A stretch of 64,000 bases of DNA from Magnetospirillum sp. (GTDB lineage: Bacteria > Pseudomonadota > Alphaproteobacteria > CACIAM-22H2). Positions within the stretch are counted from its first letter, which is position 1. Every line of letters starts with the position of its first letter. The position numbers were made by a program, and so were the translations under genes. The stretch is taken from the NCBI GenBank assembly GCA_027532905.1, contig JAPZUA010000006.1, positions 1 to 64,000 on the forward strand, in the 5' to 3' direction. Shown here piece by piece: positions 17,217 to 28,769 of this stretch. The notes beneath the pieces are model-generated. The model did no database searches. It saw only the letters and a list, made by a program, of their open reading frames with translations, and had not been told where the DNA came from.

Positions 17217-18597
17217 ATTTTTGTCTTTCCTTCTGGTTCTTCTGCTGGCAGCCCCCGTCGCCGCCCAAACCCGCGTGGTGCCGGAGTCGCGCGCGCAGGT
17301 GCAGCTGTCTTTCGCCCCCGTGGTCAAGCGCGCGGCTCCTGCCGTCGTCAACGTCACCACAAGGCGCGTGCAGCGCGCGATCCCGTCGCCGCTTGCCAAC
17401 GACCCCACCTTCCAGCGCTTTTTCGGCAACCAGTTTCCGGGTATCGGCGAGCGCGTGCAGAACTCGCTGGGCTCGGGCGTCATCGTCGACGCATCGGGCC
17501 TCATCGTCACGAATTTCCACGTGATCCGCGGCGCCGAAGAAATCGTCGTGAGCCTGGCCGATCGCCGCGAATTCGAAGCAAGCCTCGTGCGCGGCGACGA
17601 GCGCACGGATCTTGCCATCCTGCGCATCGATGCCGGGGCCGAGCCCTTGCCCACGCTCGAGCTCAAGGATTCGGACGACCTTGAAGTGGGCGACATCGTG
17701 CTCGCGATCGGCAACCCGTTCGGCGTGGGCCAGACAGTCACGCAAGGGATCGTCTCGGCCGTCGCGCGCACGATGGCGGGCATTGCCGATTTCCGCTTTT
17801 TCATCCAGACCGACGCCGCGATCAATCCCGGCAATTCGGGCGGCGCTTTGGTCACGCTCGACGGCAAGCTCATCGGCATCAACACCGCAATCTTCTCGCG
17901 CGACGGCGGGTCGAACGGCGTTGGTTTCGCCGTACCCGCCAACATGGTGCAGACGGTCGTGGCTTCGGTCGCCTCGGGCGGGCGGCTCGTGCGCGCGTGG
18001 CTGGGTGCTTCGGGCCAGACCGTCACGAGCGAGCTTGCCCCCGGCTTGGGATTGAGCCGCCCGGTCGGGGTCGCCATCACCGATGTGTTTCCGGGCGGAC
18101 CTGCTGATCGCGCGGGCTTGCGGCGCGGCGACGTGGTGCTGCGCGTGGAAGGGCGCGAGGTCAACGACAACGATGCCCTGCGCTTCCGCATCGCGACACA
18201 GCCCATCGGCCAGAGTGTGCGCCTCGCCGTGTGGCGGGGCGGGCGCGAAAACATCGTGACGGCGTCACTCACAGCCCCGGTCGAAAATCCGCCGCGCGAC
18301 GTGACACCCATGCGCGGCCAGCATCCGTTTTCGGGTGCCACGCTTGCCAATCTGTCGCCCGCGTTCGTCGACGAGCTCGGCCTCGATCTGCCGGCGCGCG
18401 GCGTGATCGTGACCGAGGTGCGGCGCGGCAGCCCGGCGGCACAGCTGCGCCTGCAGCCGGGCGATCTCGTGCTGCGCATCAACGACCGCGCCATCGCCAC
18501 GGTCGAAGACGCGCGCCGTGCGGTGCAATTGCCGCTGCCGTGGCGCCTGCAGGTGAGCCGCGGCGGGCGTGTGCTGAACACGACCGTCGGCGGATGA
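17212..18597 (+). CDS. DegP/HtrA-family periplasmic serine protease
   Basis: A 461-aa periplasmic protease/chaperone that degrades misfolded envelope proteins. A signal peptide ends AAPVAAQ around residue 20. The trypsin-like domain has the triad H103 (IVTNFHVI), D133 (RTDLAIL) and S209 (NPGNSGGAL). Two PDZ domains follow (about 265-350 and 375-455). The longer loop LA of true DegP is not evident, so it could equally be called DegQ or DegS-like, although the signal peptide argues against a membrane anchor. Its TGA overlaps the rarA ATG. Confidence 0.9.
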   Translation: MRFLSFLLVLLLAAPVAAQTRVVPESRAQVQLSFAPVVKRAAPAVVNVTTRRVQRAIPSPLANDPTFQRFFGNQFPGIGERVQNSLGSGVIVDASGLIVTNFHVIRGAEEIVVSLADRREFEASLVRGDERTDLAILRIDAGAEPLPTLELKDSDDLEVGDIVLAIGNPFGVGQTVTQGIVSAVARTMAGIADFRFFIQTDAAINPGNSGGALVTLDGKLIGINTAIFSRDGGSNGVGFAVPANMVQTVVASVASGGRLVRAWLGASGQTVTSELAPGLGLSRPVGVAITDVFPGGPADRAGLRRGDVVLRVEGREVNDNDALRFRIATQPIGQSVRLAVWRGGRENIVTASLTAPVENPPRDVTPMRGQHPFSGATLANLSPAFVDELGLDLPARGVIVTEVRRGSPAAQLRLQPGDLVLRINDRAIATVEDARRAVQLPLPWRLQVSRGGRVLNTTVGG

Positions 18598-19910
18598 CGC
18601 CGCCGAAATCAACAGCGGGCGGCCTCTTCGCAAGTGCGAATTCCGACCGCCCCTTGGCCGAGCGTTTGCGCCCCGCGACATTGGCCGACGTGGTGGGCCA
18701 GGACCATCTGCTGGCGGGCGAGGGGCCATTGGCGCGCATGCTCGCCAACCGCAAGCTTGCCTCGATCGTATTGTGGGGCCCGCCGGGCTGCGGCAAGACC
18801 ACGATCGCGCGGCTGCTCGCAAGTGCGGTCGGGCTCGAATTCGTCGCCCTCTCGGCGGTGTTTTCCGGTGTGGCCGATCTGCGCAAGGCGTTTGCCGAGG
18901 CGGTCGAGCGCCGCCAGATGGGCAAATCGACGCTGCTGTTCGTCGACGAGATCCACCGCTTCAATCGCGGTCAGCAAGACGGTTTTTTGCCCTATGTCGA
19001 AGACGGCACAGTCACCCTTGTGGGGGCCACGACTGAAAACCCGTCTTTCGAAGTCAACGCCGCCTTGCTGTCGCGCTGCCAAGTGCTGGTGCTGAAGCGG
19101 CTCGACGATGCCACGCTCGAAACGTTGCTGGGCAAAGCCGAAGCTGCCGAAGGGCGAAAGCTGCCGCTGACCGACGATGCGCGCGGTGCGCTCATCGCGA
19201 TGGCCGACGGCGACGGGCGCTATCTCTACAATCTTGTCGAACAGGTGTTCCAGCATCGCGGCAGCCCCTTCGATACGGCGGCACTTGCCAACGCCGTGCA
19301 GCGCCGCGCGCCCCTTTACGACAAGGCGCAGGAAGGCCATTACAATCTCATCTCGGCCTTGCACAAATCGATGCGCGGCTCGGACGTCGACGCGGCCCTC
19401 TATTGGCTCGCGCGCATGCTCGCGGGCGGCGAAGGCCCGCTTTATATCGTGCGCCGCCTCGTGCGTTTTGCGGTCGAGGATATCGGCTTGGCCGACCCGC
19501 AAGCGCTGGTGCAGGCTTTGGCGGCCAAAGACGCCTACGACTTCCTGGGCTCGCCCGAGGGCGAATTGGCGATCATGCAGGCGGTCGCGTATCTGGCTTG
19601 TGCGCCCAAATCCAACGCCGTCTATGTGGCCTCGAGCGGGGCCAATGCGGCGGCCAAGCGCACCGGCTCGCTGATGCCGCCCATGCATATTCTCAATGCG
19701 CCGACCGCTTTGATGAAAGAGCTTGGCTACGGCAAGGATTACGCCTACGACCACGATGCGCCAGACGGCTTTTCGGGCCAGAATTACTTTCCCGACAAGA
19801 TGGCGCGCGAGATTTTCTACGATCCGCCGGATCGCGGGTTCGAACGCGAGATCCGCAAACGGCTGGACTATTGGGCCAAACTGCGCGCCCGGCGCACGAG
19901 GGACGAATGA
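18594..19910 (+). CDS. rarA: Replication-associated recombination ATPase RarA
   Basis: RarA (MgsA), 438 aa, is an AAA+ clamp-loader-like ATPase acting at stalled replication forks. Walker A GPPGCGKTT is at residues 62-70 and Walker B LLFVDEIHRF has D117 and E118; the sensor-1 GATTENPSFEV follows. The C-terminal tetramerisation part is complete (HKSMRGSDVDAALYW, ending in GFEREIRKRL). The ATG overlaps the protease stop, and its own stop overlaps the next ATG. degP-rarA-pseudouridine synthase is a recurrent alphaproteobacterial arrangement. Confidence 0.96.
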   Translation: MTPPKSTAGGLFASANSDRPLAERLRPATLADVVGQDHLLAGEGPLARMLANRKLASIVLWGPPGCGKTTIARLLASAVGLEFVALSAVFSGVADLRKAFAEAVERRQMGKSTLLFVDEIHRFNRGQQDGFLPYVEDGTVTLVGATTENPSFEVNAALLSRCQVLVLKRLDDATLETLLGKAEAAEGRKLPLTDDARGALIAMADGDGRYLYNLVEQVFQHRGSPFDTAALANAVQRRAPLYDKAQEGHYNLISALHKSMRGSDVDAALYWLARMLAGGEGPLYIVRRLVRFAVEDIGLADPQALVQALAAKDAYDFLGSPEGELAIMQAVAYLACAPKSNAVYVASSGANAAAKRTGSLMPPMHILNAPTALMKELGYGKDYAYDHDAPDGFSGQNYFPDKMAREIFYDPPDRGFEREIRKRLDYWAKLRARRTRDE

Positions 19911-20914
19911 GCGGCGTCATCACCATTGCGATCAAAGCCGACGACGCCGACCAGCGGCTCGACCGCTGGCTCAAGCGGCGTTTCCCGGGGCTTGCCCAGG
20001 GGCGCATCGAAAAGCTGCTGCGCACGGGCCAGATCCGCGTCGACGGCAAGCGCGCAAAGTCGAACCAGCGCCTGCTGCCGGACCAAGACGTGCGCCTGCC
20101 GCCGAACATCGCGATGCCGCCGCCCGACGAGCCCGACGAAGTCACGGCCGTGCGCGCACCCCGCAGCGTCTCGAAAGCGGATGCCGAGCTCATCCAATCG
20201 TGCGTGATCTACAAAGACGACGACGTGATCGTGCTGAACAAGCCGCCGGGTCTTGCCGTGCAGGGCGGGACCGGCACCGAGCGCCATATCGACGGCATGC
20301 TCGATGCGTTGCAGTTCGAACAAGAAGGCCGGCCCAAGCTCGTGCACCGGCTCGACCGCGATACGTCTGGCGTGCTCGTGCTCGCACGCGGGGCGCGCAA
20401 CGCGCAGCTGCTCGGCGACGCGTTCCGCCATCGCAATGCGCGCAAGATCTATTGGGCGCTCGTCGTGGGCGCACCCAAACCGTCGCAAGGCAAGATCGAT
20501 CTGGCCTTGGCCAAAGAAGCAGGTCCTGGCGGCTACGAGCGCGTGGCGGCCGACGAAGAGGACGGCAAGCGTGCGGTCACGCTGTTTGCGACCGCCGAAG
20601 CGGCAGGCGACAAGGCGGCGTGGCTCGTGCTGTGGCCGCGCACGGGCCGCACGCATCAATTGCGCGTGCATTGCGCCGATGCGCTCAAAACGCCGATCGT
20701 CGGCGACGGCAAATATGGCGGCCCCGCTGCGCGCCTGCCCGGCGACGGCGTGTCGGGCAAGCTGCATCTGCATGCGCGCTCGATCGAGATTCCGCACCCG
20801 TCGGGCAGCGGGCTTTTGAAGGTCAAAGCGCCGCTACCGACGCACATGGCCAAGACCTGGGAGTTTTTCGGCTTCGATGCCGATGCGCGGATCGATCCGT
20901 TCCCCCGTGACTGA
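19907..20914 (+). CDS. RluA-family 23S rRNA pseudouridine synthase
   Basis: The 335-aa enzyme isomerises uridine to pseudouridine in rRNA, probably an RluC-type enzyme. An S4-like RNA-binding domain occupies residues 15-65 (RLDRWLKRRFPG). The catalytic motif HRLDRDTSG is at 148-155, with D150 as nucleophile. The C-terminal RTHQLRVH motif is present. The ATG at 19907 overlaps the rarA stop. The exact target uridines cannot be told from sequence. Confidence 0.9.
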   Translation: MSGVITIAIKADDADQRLDRWLKRRFPGLAQGRIEKLLRTGQIRVDGKRAKSNQRLLPDQDVRLPPNIAMPPPDEPDEVTAVRAPRSVSKADAELIQSCVIYKDDDVIVLNKPPGLAVQGGTGTERHIDGMLDALQFEQEGRPKLVHRLDRDTSGVLVLARGARNAQLLGDAFRHRNARKIYWALVVGAPKPSQGKIDLALAKEAGPGGYERVAADEEDGKRAVTLFATAEAAGDKAAWLVLWPRTGRTHQLRVHCADALKTPIVGDGKYGGPAARLPGDGVSGKLHLHARSIEIPHPSGSGLLKVKAPLPTHMAKTWEFFGFDADARIDPFPRD

Positions 20915-20920
20915 CAGGCC

Positions 20921-20967
20921 GGGCAGGGGGCTTGGCGCGCCGGTCGGAAACCGGCAAACTCCTGCCC
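20921..20967 (+). promoter_or_regulatory. Nested hairpin directly before the HAD gene start
   Basis: GGGCAGG (20921-20927) pairs with CCTGCCC (20961-20967), immediately before the ATG at 20969. Inside lies a hairpin CCGGT (20940-20944) with ACCGG (20950-20954). The 54-nt spacer has no obvious Shine-Dalgarno. The structure may limit translation of the phosphatase gene or shield a site; this is inferred. Confidence 0.35.
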
Positions 20968-20968
20968 C

Positions 20969-21664
20969 ATGACCGAAACGCTTTCCCCCCGCCTCGCGAT
21001 TTTTGATTTCGACGGCACGCTCGTCGACAGCCAGCACGCGATCCAGGCCTGCATGCAAAGTGCGTTCGACGCTCTCGGCCTTGCGGCCCCCACGCTTGCG
21101 CAGACGCATCGCGTGATCGGCTTGCCGCTCGAGCGCTGCATGGCGCTGCTCGCCCCCGACCAACGCGCCGCCGTGCATCTCGACCTCACGGAGGCCTACA
21201 AGCGCGCCTTCTTCGAGCTGCGCACCGAGGGCGGCATGGTCGAGCCGATGTTTCCGGGCGCCCTCGATGCGCTCGACGCGCTGGAGGCCGAAGGCTGGCA
21301 GCTCGGCATTGCGACCGGCAAGGCGCGCCGCGGCCTCGATGCCGTACTCGCCGCCCACGGGCTCGGCAACCGCTTTTCCACGCTCCAGACGGCCGACCGC
21401 GCGCCCGGCAAGCCCGATCCCACGATGCTGCATTGGGCGCTCGAAGAAACCGGCGTTGATCGCAAAAACGCCGTCATGATCGGCGATACGAGTTTCGACA
21501 TGGCGATGGCGAAGGCGGCCGGCATTCCGGCGATCGGCGTCGTCTGGGGCTATCATGCGGCGGACGAGCTGACGGCGGCCGGTGCCGACAGGCTTGCCGC
21601 ACACTACGGCGAAGTGCCCGACTTGATTCGGGAACTCTGGGGGAATGCACAATGCGTATCTTGA
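20969..21664 (+). CDS. HAD-superfamily phosphatase (Gph-like)
   Basis: A 231-aa HAD hydrolase. Motif I FDFDGTLVDS has the nucleophile Asp at residue 13 and general acid Asp at 15; motif II is GIATGKARRG; motif III/IV is KPDPTMLHWAL and MIGDTSFDMAMAKAAG. It most resembles phosphoglycolate phosphatase/beta-phosphoglucomutase types, but the substrate is uncertain. Its end overlaps the next gene by 13 nt in another frame. Confidence 0.85.
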   Translation: MTETLSPRLAIFDFDGTLVDSQHAIQACMQSAFDALGLAAPTLAQTHRVIGLPLERCMALLAPDQRAAVHLDLTEAYKRAFFELRTEGGMVEPMFPGALDALDALEAEGWQLGIATGKARRGLDAVLAAHGLGNRFSTLQTADRAPGKPDPTMLHWALEETGVDRKNAVMIGDTSFDMAMAKAAGIPAIGVVWGYHAADELTAAGADRLAAHYGEVPDLIRELWGNAQCVS

Positions 21665-24039
21665 AATGGGTTGCCATCGGCCTCGTTGGCCTCGTGGTCG
21701 TCGTCGTCGCGGGCGTGTTCATCGTCGCGTCGTCGATCGATCCCAACCAGTACAAGCCGCAGATCGTTGAGGCCGCCAAGAAGGCGACCGGCCGCGATTT
21801 GGCCCTCAAAGGCGACATCAAGCTTGCGATCGGCTTCAGCCCGAGCTTCGGCATCGCCGACGTGACCTTTTCCAATGCGCCCTGGGGCTCGCGGCCCGAG
21901 ATGGTCAAGGTCGGCCGCTTCGAAGTGCAGGTGGCCTTGCTGCCGCTGCTTTCGAAGCAGATTGAAATCACGCGCCTTGTTTTGGCCGACACCGACATTC
22001 TGCTCGAGACCGACGCCGCCGGGCGCGGCAATTGGGAATTCGAGACGGCGGCACCCGCACCGGCCCAGCCCAATCAGTCGCAAGCAGCCCAGAGCGGCGG
22101 GGCGGGTGCCCCGCTCCCGGTGGTGCGCGCGGTCGAACTGCGCAATGCGCGCTTCGCCTACCGCGACGGCAAGACGCGCGAAACCCAAGAGATCAAGCTC
22201 GAGCGCATTCTCGTGAATGCCGACGGCGCGGCCGATCCGCTGCGCCTCGACATTGCCGGTGCGGTCAACGTTCCGGCGCTCGCGGGCGAACAGAAATTCA
22301 CGCTGAAAGGCCAGGTCGGTTCGGTCGAGCGCGCATTGCAAACCGTCGGGCGCCCCTATCCCGTCGATCTCGCTTTTGCGGTCGGCGACAATGTGCTGAC
22401 CGGCAAGATTGCGGGCGGCATCATGGTCCCCACCAAGGGCCAGGGTTATACGTTCGACCTCATCGCCGAAATCCCCGAGGTGCAGAAACTCGCCGCCCTC
22501 GCCAAGCAGGAAATCCCGGCACTCGGGCCTTTGAAGCTCACGCTCAAGATCGCCGACAGCGGCCCCAGCAACCGTTTGAGCCTGCCCGAAATCAAGGTCG
22601 AATTCGGCAAGGCCGACACGATCAAGCTCGACGTGGCGGGTGCGTTCCTCGATCCGCTCGAACAGCGCGGCCTCAACGTCGCCGTGCGCGCCGTCTCGAC
22701 CGACATGGCCGCCCCGTTCCGGGCCGCGCGCATGGAACCGGCCGTGGCAGGCCCGCTCGATCTGCAGTTGCAACTGCGCGACACGGCCGCCGCCCGCTAC
22801 CAGCTTTCCAACCTCAAGCTCGCGGCAGGCCCGCAGAACGCGGTCGATCTTTCGGGCGAGGCCACACTTGCCAATCCGCCCGGCGGCAAGCCCTCGGTGC
22901 AGGCCAATCTGCGCTCGACCTCGGTCGATCTCGTGAAGCTGTTCCCGCCCAAGCCCGCAACCGCACAGCCCGCAAGGCCTGCGGCGGCACCTTCGGCCGC
23001 CACGCCCAGCGACGGGCGCGTGATCCCGAACGAGAAGGTGCCGTTCGAATTGCTGAACAGTGCGAACGCCGATCTGCGCTACGCGGCCGACAGCATCGTC
23101 ACGCAAGGGGCGACGCTGCGCAGCCTCAATCTGCAGCTCGTCGTCAATAACGGCCAGCTTACTCTGCGGCCTTTGACCTTCGAGATGGACGGCGGGAAAT
23201 TTGCGATCGAGACCACGGCCAACGCCGCGCAGAAGGGCTTCACGCAGAAGGTCGAGATGCGCAATCTCGATGTCGGCCGCGTGCTCACCGAGCGCAAGCT
23301 CAACGATTGGTTCAAGGGTGGGCTTACCGCGTTCGATCTCAATCTGCGCGGCCAGGGCGAGACCGCGCGCGGGCTTGCTGCAACGCTGCAGGGCGATGTG
23401 TTCCTGAACATGGGGCCGGGCGAGCTTGGCCAGGCCGCCACGCGCGTGATCGGCGATTGGCTCGGCAAGGTCGCCCCGCCGTTGGCGGCCCTCAATATCG
23501 GCACGTCGGTGCGTTGCGGCATCCACAAGATCGACTTCCAGAACGGGGTGGGCACCTACAAAGCCGGCCTCATCGATACGGGCATCATGTCGGCGCGCAC
23601 CTCGGGCTCGTTCGATCTGCGCAGCGAGCAGCTCAATCTCAATCAGGTTGCAGGCCCGGTCGCCGTGTTCATTCGCGGCACCTTCGCCAACTCGAGCGTC
23701 GTCCCCGATCCGGCCGGTACGGCACAAGCGCTGCTGTCGGGCGGGGCAGGGGCGGTCACGGGCATTGTCGGCGGTGCCGGCAACATCGTCGGCGGGGCAG
23801 GTGCTATCGTCGGCGGTCTGCTTGGCGGCGGCCAGCGCCAGGCGGCACCGGCGCAAGCGGCCCCGGGCGCCTCGAATGCCTGCGCCCAGGCGCTTGCGGC
23901 CGCAACGGGCCGCCCGGCACCGGCACAACCGGCGTCCGCACCCGCCGCCCAACCGGCCCCGGCGCAAGCGGCCCCGGCACCCGCTCCCTCGGGCGGCATC
24001 CAGGTGCCCGGCATCGGCCGCCTGCCGTTCGGCCGTTGA
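21652..24039 (+). CDS. AsmA-family envelope protein
   Basis: A 795-aa protein with an N-terminal membrane anchor (residues 7-29, rich in V and A). The AsmA-type domain starts with IDPNQYKPQIVEAAKKATGR and FGIADVTFSNAPWGSRPEMV. A second conserved AsmA region lies at about 560-700. AsmA-like proteins span the periplasm and are thought to move phospholipids or help outer-membrane assembly. The last 80 residues are a low-complexity Ala/Pro/Gln tail. It starts inside the end of the HAD gene and its stop overlaps the ATP12 TTG. Confidence 0.88.
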   Translation: MRILKWVAIGLVGLVVVVVAGVFIVASSIDPNQYKPQIVEAAKKATGRDLALKGDIKLAIGFSPSFGIADVTFSNAPWGSRPEMVKVGRFEVQVALLPLLSKQIEITRLVLADTDILLETDAAGRGNWEFETAAPAPAQPNQSQAAQSGGAGAPLPVVRAVELRNARFAYRDGKTRETQEIKLERILVNADGAADPLRLDIAGAVNVPALAGEQKFTLKGQVGSVERALQTVGRPYPVDLAFAVGDNVLTGKIAGGIMVPTKGQGYTFDLIAEIPEVQKLAALAKQEIPALGPLKLTLKIADSGPSNRLSLPEIKVEFGKADTIKLDVAGAFLDPLEQRGLNVAVRAVSTDMAAPFRAARMEPAVAGPLDLQLQLRDTAAARYQLSNLKLAAGPQNAVDLSGEATLANPPGGKPSVQANLRSTSVDLVKLFPPKPATAQPARPAAAPSAATPSDGRVIPNEKVPFELLNSANADLRYAADSIVTQGATLRSLNLQLVVNNGQLTLRPLTFEMDGGKFAIETTANAAQKGFTQKVEMRNLDVGRVLTERKLNDWFKGGLTAFDLNLRGQGETARGLAATLQGDVFLNMGPGELGQAATRVIGDWLGKVAPPLAALNIGTSVRCGIHKIDFQNGVGTYKAGLIDTGIMSARTSGSFDLRSEQLNLNQVAGPVAVFIRGTFANSSVVPDPAGTAQALLSGGAGAVTGIVGGAGNIVGGAGAIVGGLLGGGQRQAAPAQAAPGASNACAQALAAATGRPAPAQPASAPAAQPAPAQAAPAPAPSGGIQVPGIGRLPFGR

Positions 24040-24761
24040 GCACGTCGCCGACGAAAGACGCCTACGCCATCCCCAGCGTCGTGGCGCTGGGCGATGCGTA
24101 TGGCGTGGCACTCGACGGCACGCCTGTGCGCACGCCTGCGGGGGCTGCGATCGCCGTGCACACGCAAGCGTTCGCCCAAGCGCTCGCCGACGAATGGCAA
24201 GGCGTGGTGCCGAAGGGCAAATTCACGAAGATCGATTTTGCGCGCGTTCCCCTCACGCGCATCGTGGGTACGGCGATCGATCGCATCGGCCCGCAGCGCG
24301 ATGCGATCATCGAAGCGCTTCTCGGCTTCGCCGAAACCGATCTTGTCTGCTACCGCGTCGAGCAGCCGCGCGATTTGGCCGCCCGCCAGATCGCGCATTG
24401 GCAACCGCTGCTCGATTGGCTGGCGCACCGCTACGACGCGCGGCTTGAAACGCATCTCGCCGTCGTCGGGCCGCCGCAACCGGAGGCGAGCCTCAAGGCG
24501 TTGCGCAAAGCGCTCGCAGCCGCAAGCGATCTCGAACTCGCGGGTCTCGGCGTTGCGGTCGACGCGGCGGGCTCGCTCGCGATCGGGTTGGCGCTTGCGC
24601 AAGCCCGCATCGATGCCGCCCAGGCTTTTGCCGCCGCCGAGCTCGATGCCGCCTACCAGGCCGAGCGCTGGGGCGAAGACCCGGTCTTGACCGCAAAACA
24701 TGCTGCAATTCGCGACGATCTTGCTGTTTGCGAAAGGTTTTTCGCGCTGGCGCGCGGCTGA
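24036..24761 (+). CDS. ATP12-family F1-ATPase assembly chaperone
   Basis: The 241-aa protein belongs to the ATP12 family, which in mitochondria binds the F1 alpha subunit during assembly; alphaproteobacteria keep a homologue. Seen hallmarks: LDGTPVRTPAG, LADEWQ, and DLVCYRVEQPRDLAARQ, then AYQAERWGEDP near the end. The start is inferred to be TTG at 24036, overlapping the AsmA TGA (TTGA), because no ATG or GTG lies near the conserved N-terminus. Full length. Confidence 0.9.
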   Translation: MSTSPTKDAYAIPSVVALGDAYGVALDGTPVRTPAGAAIAVHTQAFAQALADEWQGVVPKGKFTKIDFARVPLTRIVGTAIDRIGPQRDAIIEALLGFAETDLVCYRVEQPRDLAARQIAHWQPLLDWLAHRYDARLETHLAVVGPPQPEASLKALRKALAAASDLELAGLGVAVDAAGSLAIGLALAQARIDAAQAFAAAELDAAYQAERWGEDPVLTAKHAAIRDDLAVCERFFALARG

Positions 24762-24766
24762 TCGGT

Positions 24767-24794
24767 TTGCTACTCCCTAGGGCCGCAGCATAAA
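24767..24794 (+). promoter_or_regulatory. Candidate promoter of the pcc operon
   Basis: TTGCTA at 24767-24772 and CATAAA at 24789-24794 are 16 nt apart, with 28 nt to the pccB ATG. Each matches four of six consensus bases. This is the only promoter-like pair in the 61-nt spacer, but it is weak. Confidence 0.35.
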
Positions 24795-24822
24795 TCCGTC
24801 ATCGAAGGGACATGTCCGGCCC

Positions 24823-26355
24823 ATGCAGGAAATCCTGAACGAACTCGAAGCCCGCCGCCAAAGTGCGCGGTCCGGCGGTGGGGCCAAGCGGGTGGCGGCC
24901 CAGCATGCCAAGGGCAAGCTCACGGCGCGCGAGCGGCTCGAATTGCTGCTCGACGAAGGCTCGTTCGAAGAGTGGGACATGTTCGTCGAACATCGCTCGG
25001 TCGAGTTCGGCATGGACGAGCAGAAAGTCCCCGGCGACGGCGTGGTCACGGGATGGGGCACCATCAACGGGCGCCTCGTGTTCGTGTATTCGCAGGATTT
25101 CACCGTGTTCGGCGGTTCGCTTTCGGAAGCGCATGCCGAGAAGATCTGCAAGATCATGGACCAGGCGATGAAAGTGGGTGCCCCCGTGATCGGCCTCAAC
25201 GATTCGGGCGGTGCGCGCATCCAAGAAGGGGTCGCGAGCCTTGCGGGCTACGCCGAAGTGTTCCAGCGCAACGTGTTGGCTTCCGGCGTGGTGCCGCAGA
25301 TCTCGCTCGTGATGGGGCCTTGTGCGGGCGGGGCTGTCTATTCGCCCGCCATGACCGATTTCATCTTCATGGTCAAAGACAGCTCCTACATGTTCGTGAC
25401 CGGGCCCGACGTCGTCAAAACCGTCACGCACGAGATCGTGTCGGCCGAGGATCTCGGCGGGGCCGCCACGCACACGCAGAAATCCGGCGTGGCAGACCTT
25501 GCTTTCGACAACGACGTCGAAGCACTGCTCCAGACGCGCCGCTTTTTCGATTTCCTGCCTGCGAGCAACAAGACGGGTGCGCCGCAGCGCCCCACGCACG
25601 ACGCGGCCGACCGGCTCGAGCCCTCGCTCGACACGCTGATCCCCGATAATCCCAACAAGCCCTACGACATGCACGAGGCGATCTTGAAGATCGTCGACGA
25701 CGGCGATTTCTTCGAGATCCAGCCCGACAACGCCAAGAACATCATCGTCGGCTTCGGGCGCATCGAAGGGGCCACGGTCGGGTTCGTTGCCAACCAGCCG
25801 ATGGTGCTGGCGGGCTGCCTCGACATTGCGGCCTCGATCAAGGCCGCGCGCTTCGTGCGCTTCTGCGATTGTTTCGGCATTCCGCTGGTCACCCTCGTGG
25901 ACGTGCCGGGCTTCATGCCGGGAACGGCGCAGGAATACGGCGGCATCATCAAACACGGCGCCAAGCTGCTCTACGCCTATGCCGAAGCGACCGTGCCGAA
26001 GGTGACCCTCATCACGCGCAAAGCCTACGGCGGTGCCTACGACGTGATGGCGTCCAAGCATTTGCGCGGCGATTTGAACTATGCGTGGCCGGCCGCGGAA
26101 ATCGCCGTGATGGGCCCGAAGGGGGCCGTCGAGATCATCTTCCGCGCCGACATGGGCGACCCCGCCAAGATCGAAGCGCGCACGAACGAATATCGCCGTC
26201 GCTTCGCGAACCCGTTCGTCGCCGCCTCGCGCGGCTTCATCGACGACGTGATCTCGCCCGCTTCCACGCGCCCGCGCCTGGCGCGCGCCTTGGCGATGCT
26301 GCGCACGAAGAAGCTCGAAAATCCGTGGAAGAAACACGGGAACATTCCGCTGTGA
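24823..26355 (+). CDS. pccB: Propionyl-CoA carboxylase beta subunit
   Basis: The 510-aa carboxyltransferase moves CO2 from biotin to propionyl-CoA to make methylmalonyl-CoA. Two crotonase-like halves are visible: the first holds [17 protein letters not shown] and [12 protein letters not shown]; the second holds [25 protein letters not shown] and [10 protein letters not shown]. Its closest similarity is to PccB rather than the methylcrotonyl subunit encoded at 40 kb. It stands apart from pccA by two small membrane genes, and its stop overlaps the first of them (GTGA). Confidence 0.96.
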   Translation: MQEILNELEARRQSARSGGGAKRVAAQHAKGKLTARERLELLLDEGSFEEWDMFVEHRSVEFGMDEQKVPGDGVVTGWGTINGRLVFVYSQDFTVFGGSLSEAHAEKICKIMDQAMKVGAPVIGLNDSGGARIQEGVASLAGYAEVFQRNVLASGVVPQISLVMGPCAGGAVYSPAMTDFIFMVKDSSYMFVTGPDVVKTVTHEIVSAEDLGGAATHTQKSGVADLAFDNDVEALLQTRRFFDFLPASNKTGAPQRPTHDAADRLEPSLDTLIPDNPNKPYDMHEAILKIVDDGDFFEIQPDNAKNIIVGFGRIEGATVGFVANQPMVLAGCLDIAASIKAARFVRFCDCFGIPLVTLVDVPGFMPGTAQEYGGIIKHGAKLLYAYAEATVPKVTLITRKAYGGAYDVMASKHLRGDLNYAWPAAEIAVMGPKGAVEIIFRADMGDPAKIEARTNEYRRRFANPFVAASRGFIDDVISPASTRPRLARALAMLRTKKLENPWKKHGNIPL

Positions 26356-26552
26356 AAGACCCGCGCGCCGAACGGTTGAAGCGGTTTCGGCTGCACGCTC
26401 TCGTGTTCACGAGCATCCTGTTCGTGGCGATCGGCGTGAATGCGATCGCGTCGCCGGGTTATCCGTGGTGGATGTGGCTGGGCTTCGTGTGGGCGTTGCC
26501 GCTGGCCCTGCATTGGGCCTATGCGCACGAAATCATCGGCGGGCGGCGCTGA
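26352..26552 (+). CDS. Small 2TM-domain protein A
   Basis: A 66-aa protein with two hydrophobic helices (about 16-33 and 37-56) separated by a short turn, SPGYPWW. This fits the 2TM domain of unknown function. The GTG at 26352 overlaps the pccB stop. Its sequence resembles the next gene: both have a helix, a PG..WW turn, then [12 protein letters not shown] or WGVPLALHTAYA, so the two arose by tandem duplication. They may anchor or modulate the carboxylase, but nothing shows this directly. Confidence 0.7.
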   Translation: MKDPRAERLKRFRLHALVFTSILFVAIGVNAIASPGYPWWMWLGFVWALPLALHWAYAHEIIGGRR

Positions 26553-26734
26553 TGCGGCGGGCGTTGCAGATCCATTTCGGCGTGGCGTTTGCGGTCGTGA
26601 CCTTGCTCGCCTTGGTCAATCTCTTGTTTGTGCCCGGTTTCCATTGGTGGGCGCTCGTGGCGGTCGGGTGGGGCGTGCCGCTCGCGTTGCACACCGCCTA
26701 CGCGATGGGTTTGTTCGGATCGAAGGACGGTTGA
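26552..26734 (+). CDS. Small 2TM-domain protein B
   Basis: A 60-aa paralogue of the preceding 2TM protein. Helices lie at about 9-28 and 33-52 with the turn VPGFHWW between them, then GVPLALHTAYAMGLFG. The ATG at 26552 overlaps the preceding TGA by one base. It ends 2 nt before pccA, so all four genes are likely translated from one mRNA. The function is unknown. Confidence 0.7.
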   Translation: MRRALQIHFGVAFAVVTLLALVNLLFVPGFHWWALVAVGWGVPLALHTAYAMGLFGSKDG

Positions 26735-26736
26735 TC

Positions 26737-28764
<2,028 letters not shown>

Positions 28765-28769
28765 CGGCG

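Noticed and set aside
21604-24111. 835-codon minus-strand open frame opposite the AsmA-like gene
   Set aside because: The plus strand encodes a convincing AsmA protein. The minus translation is low-complexity R/A/D-rich with no domain.
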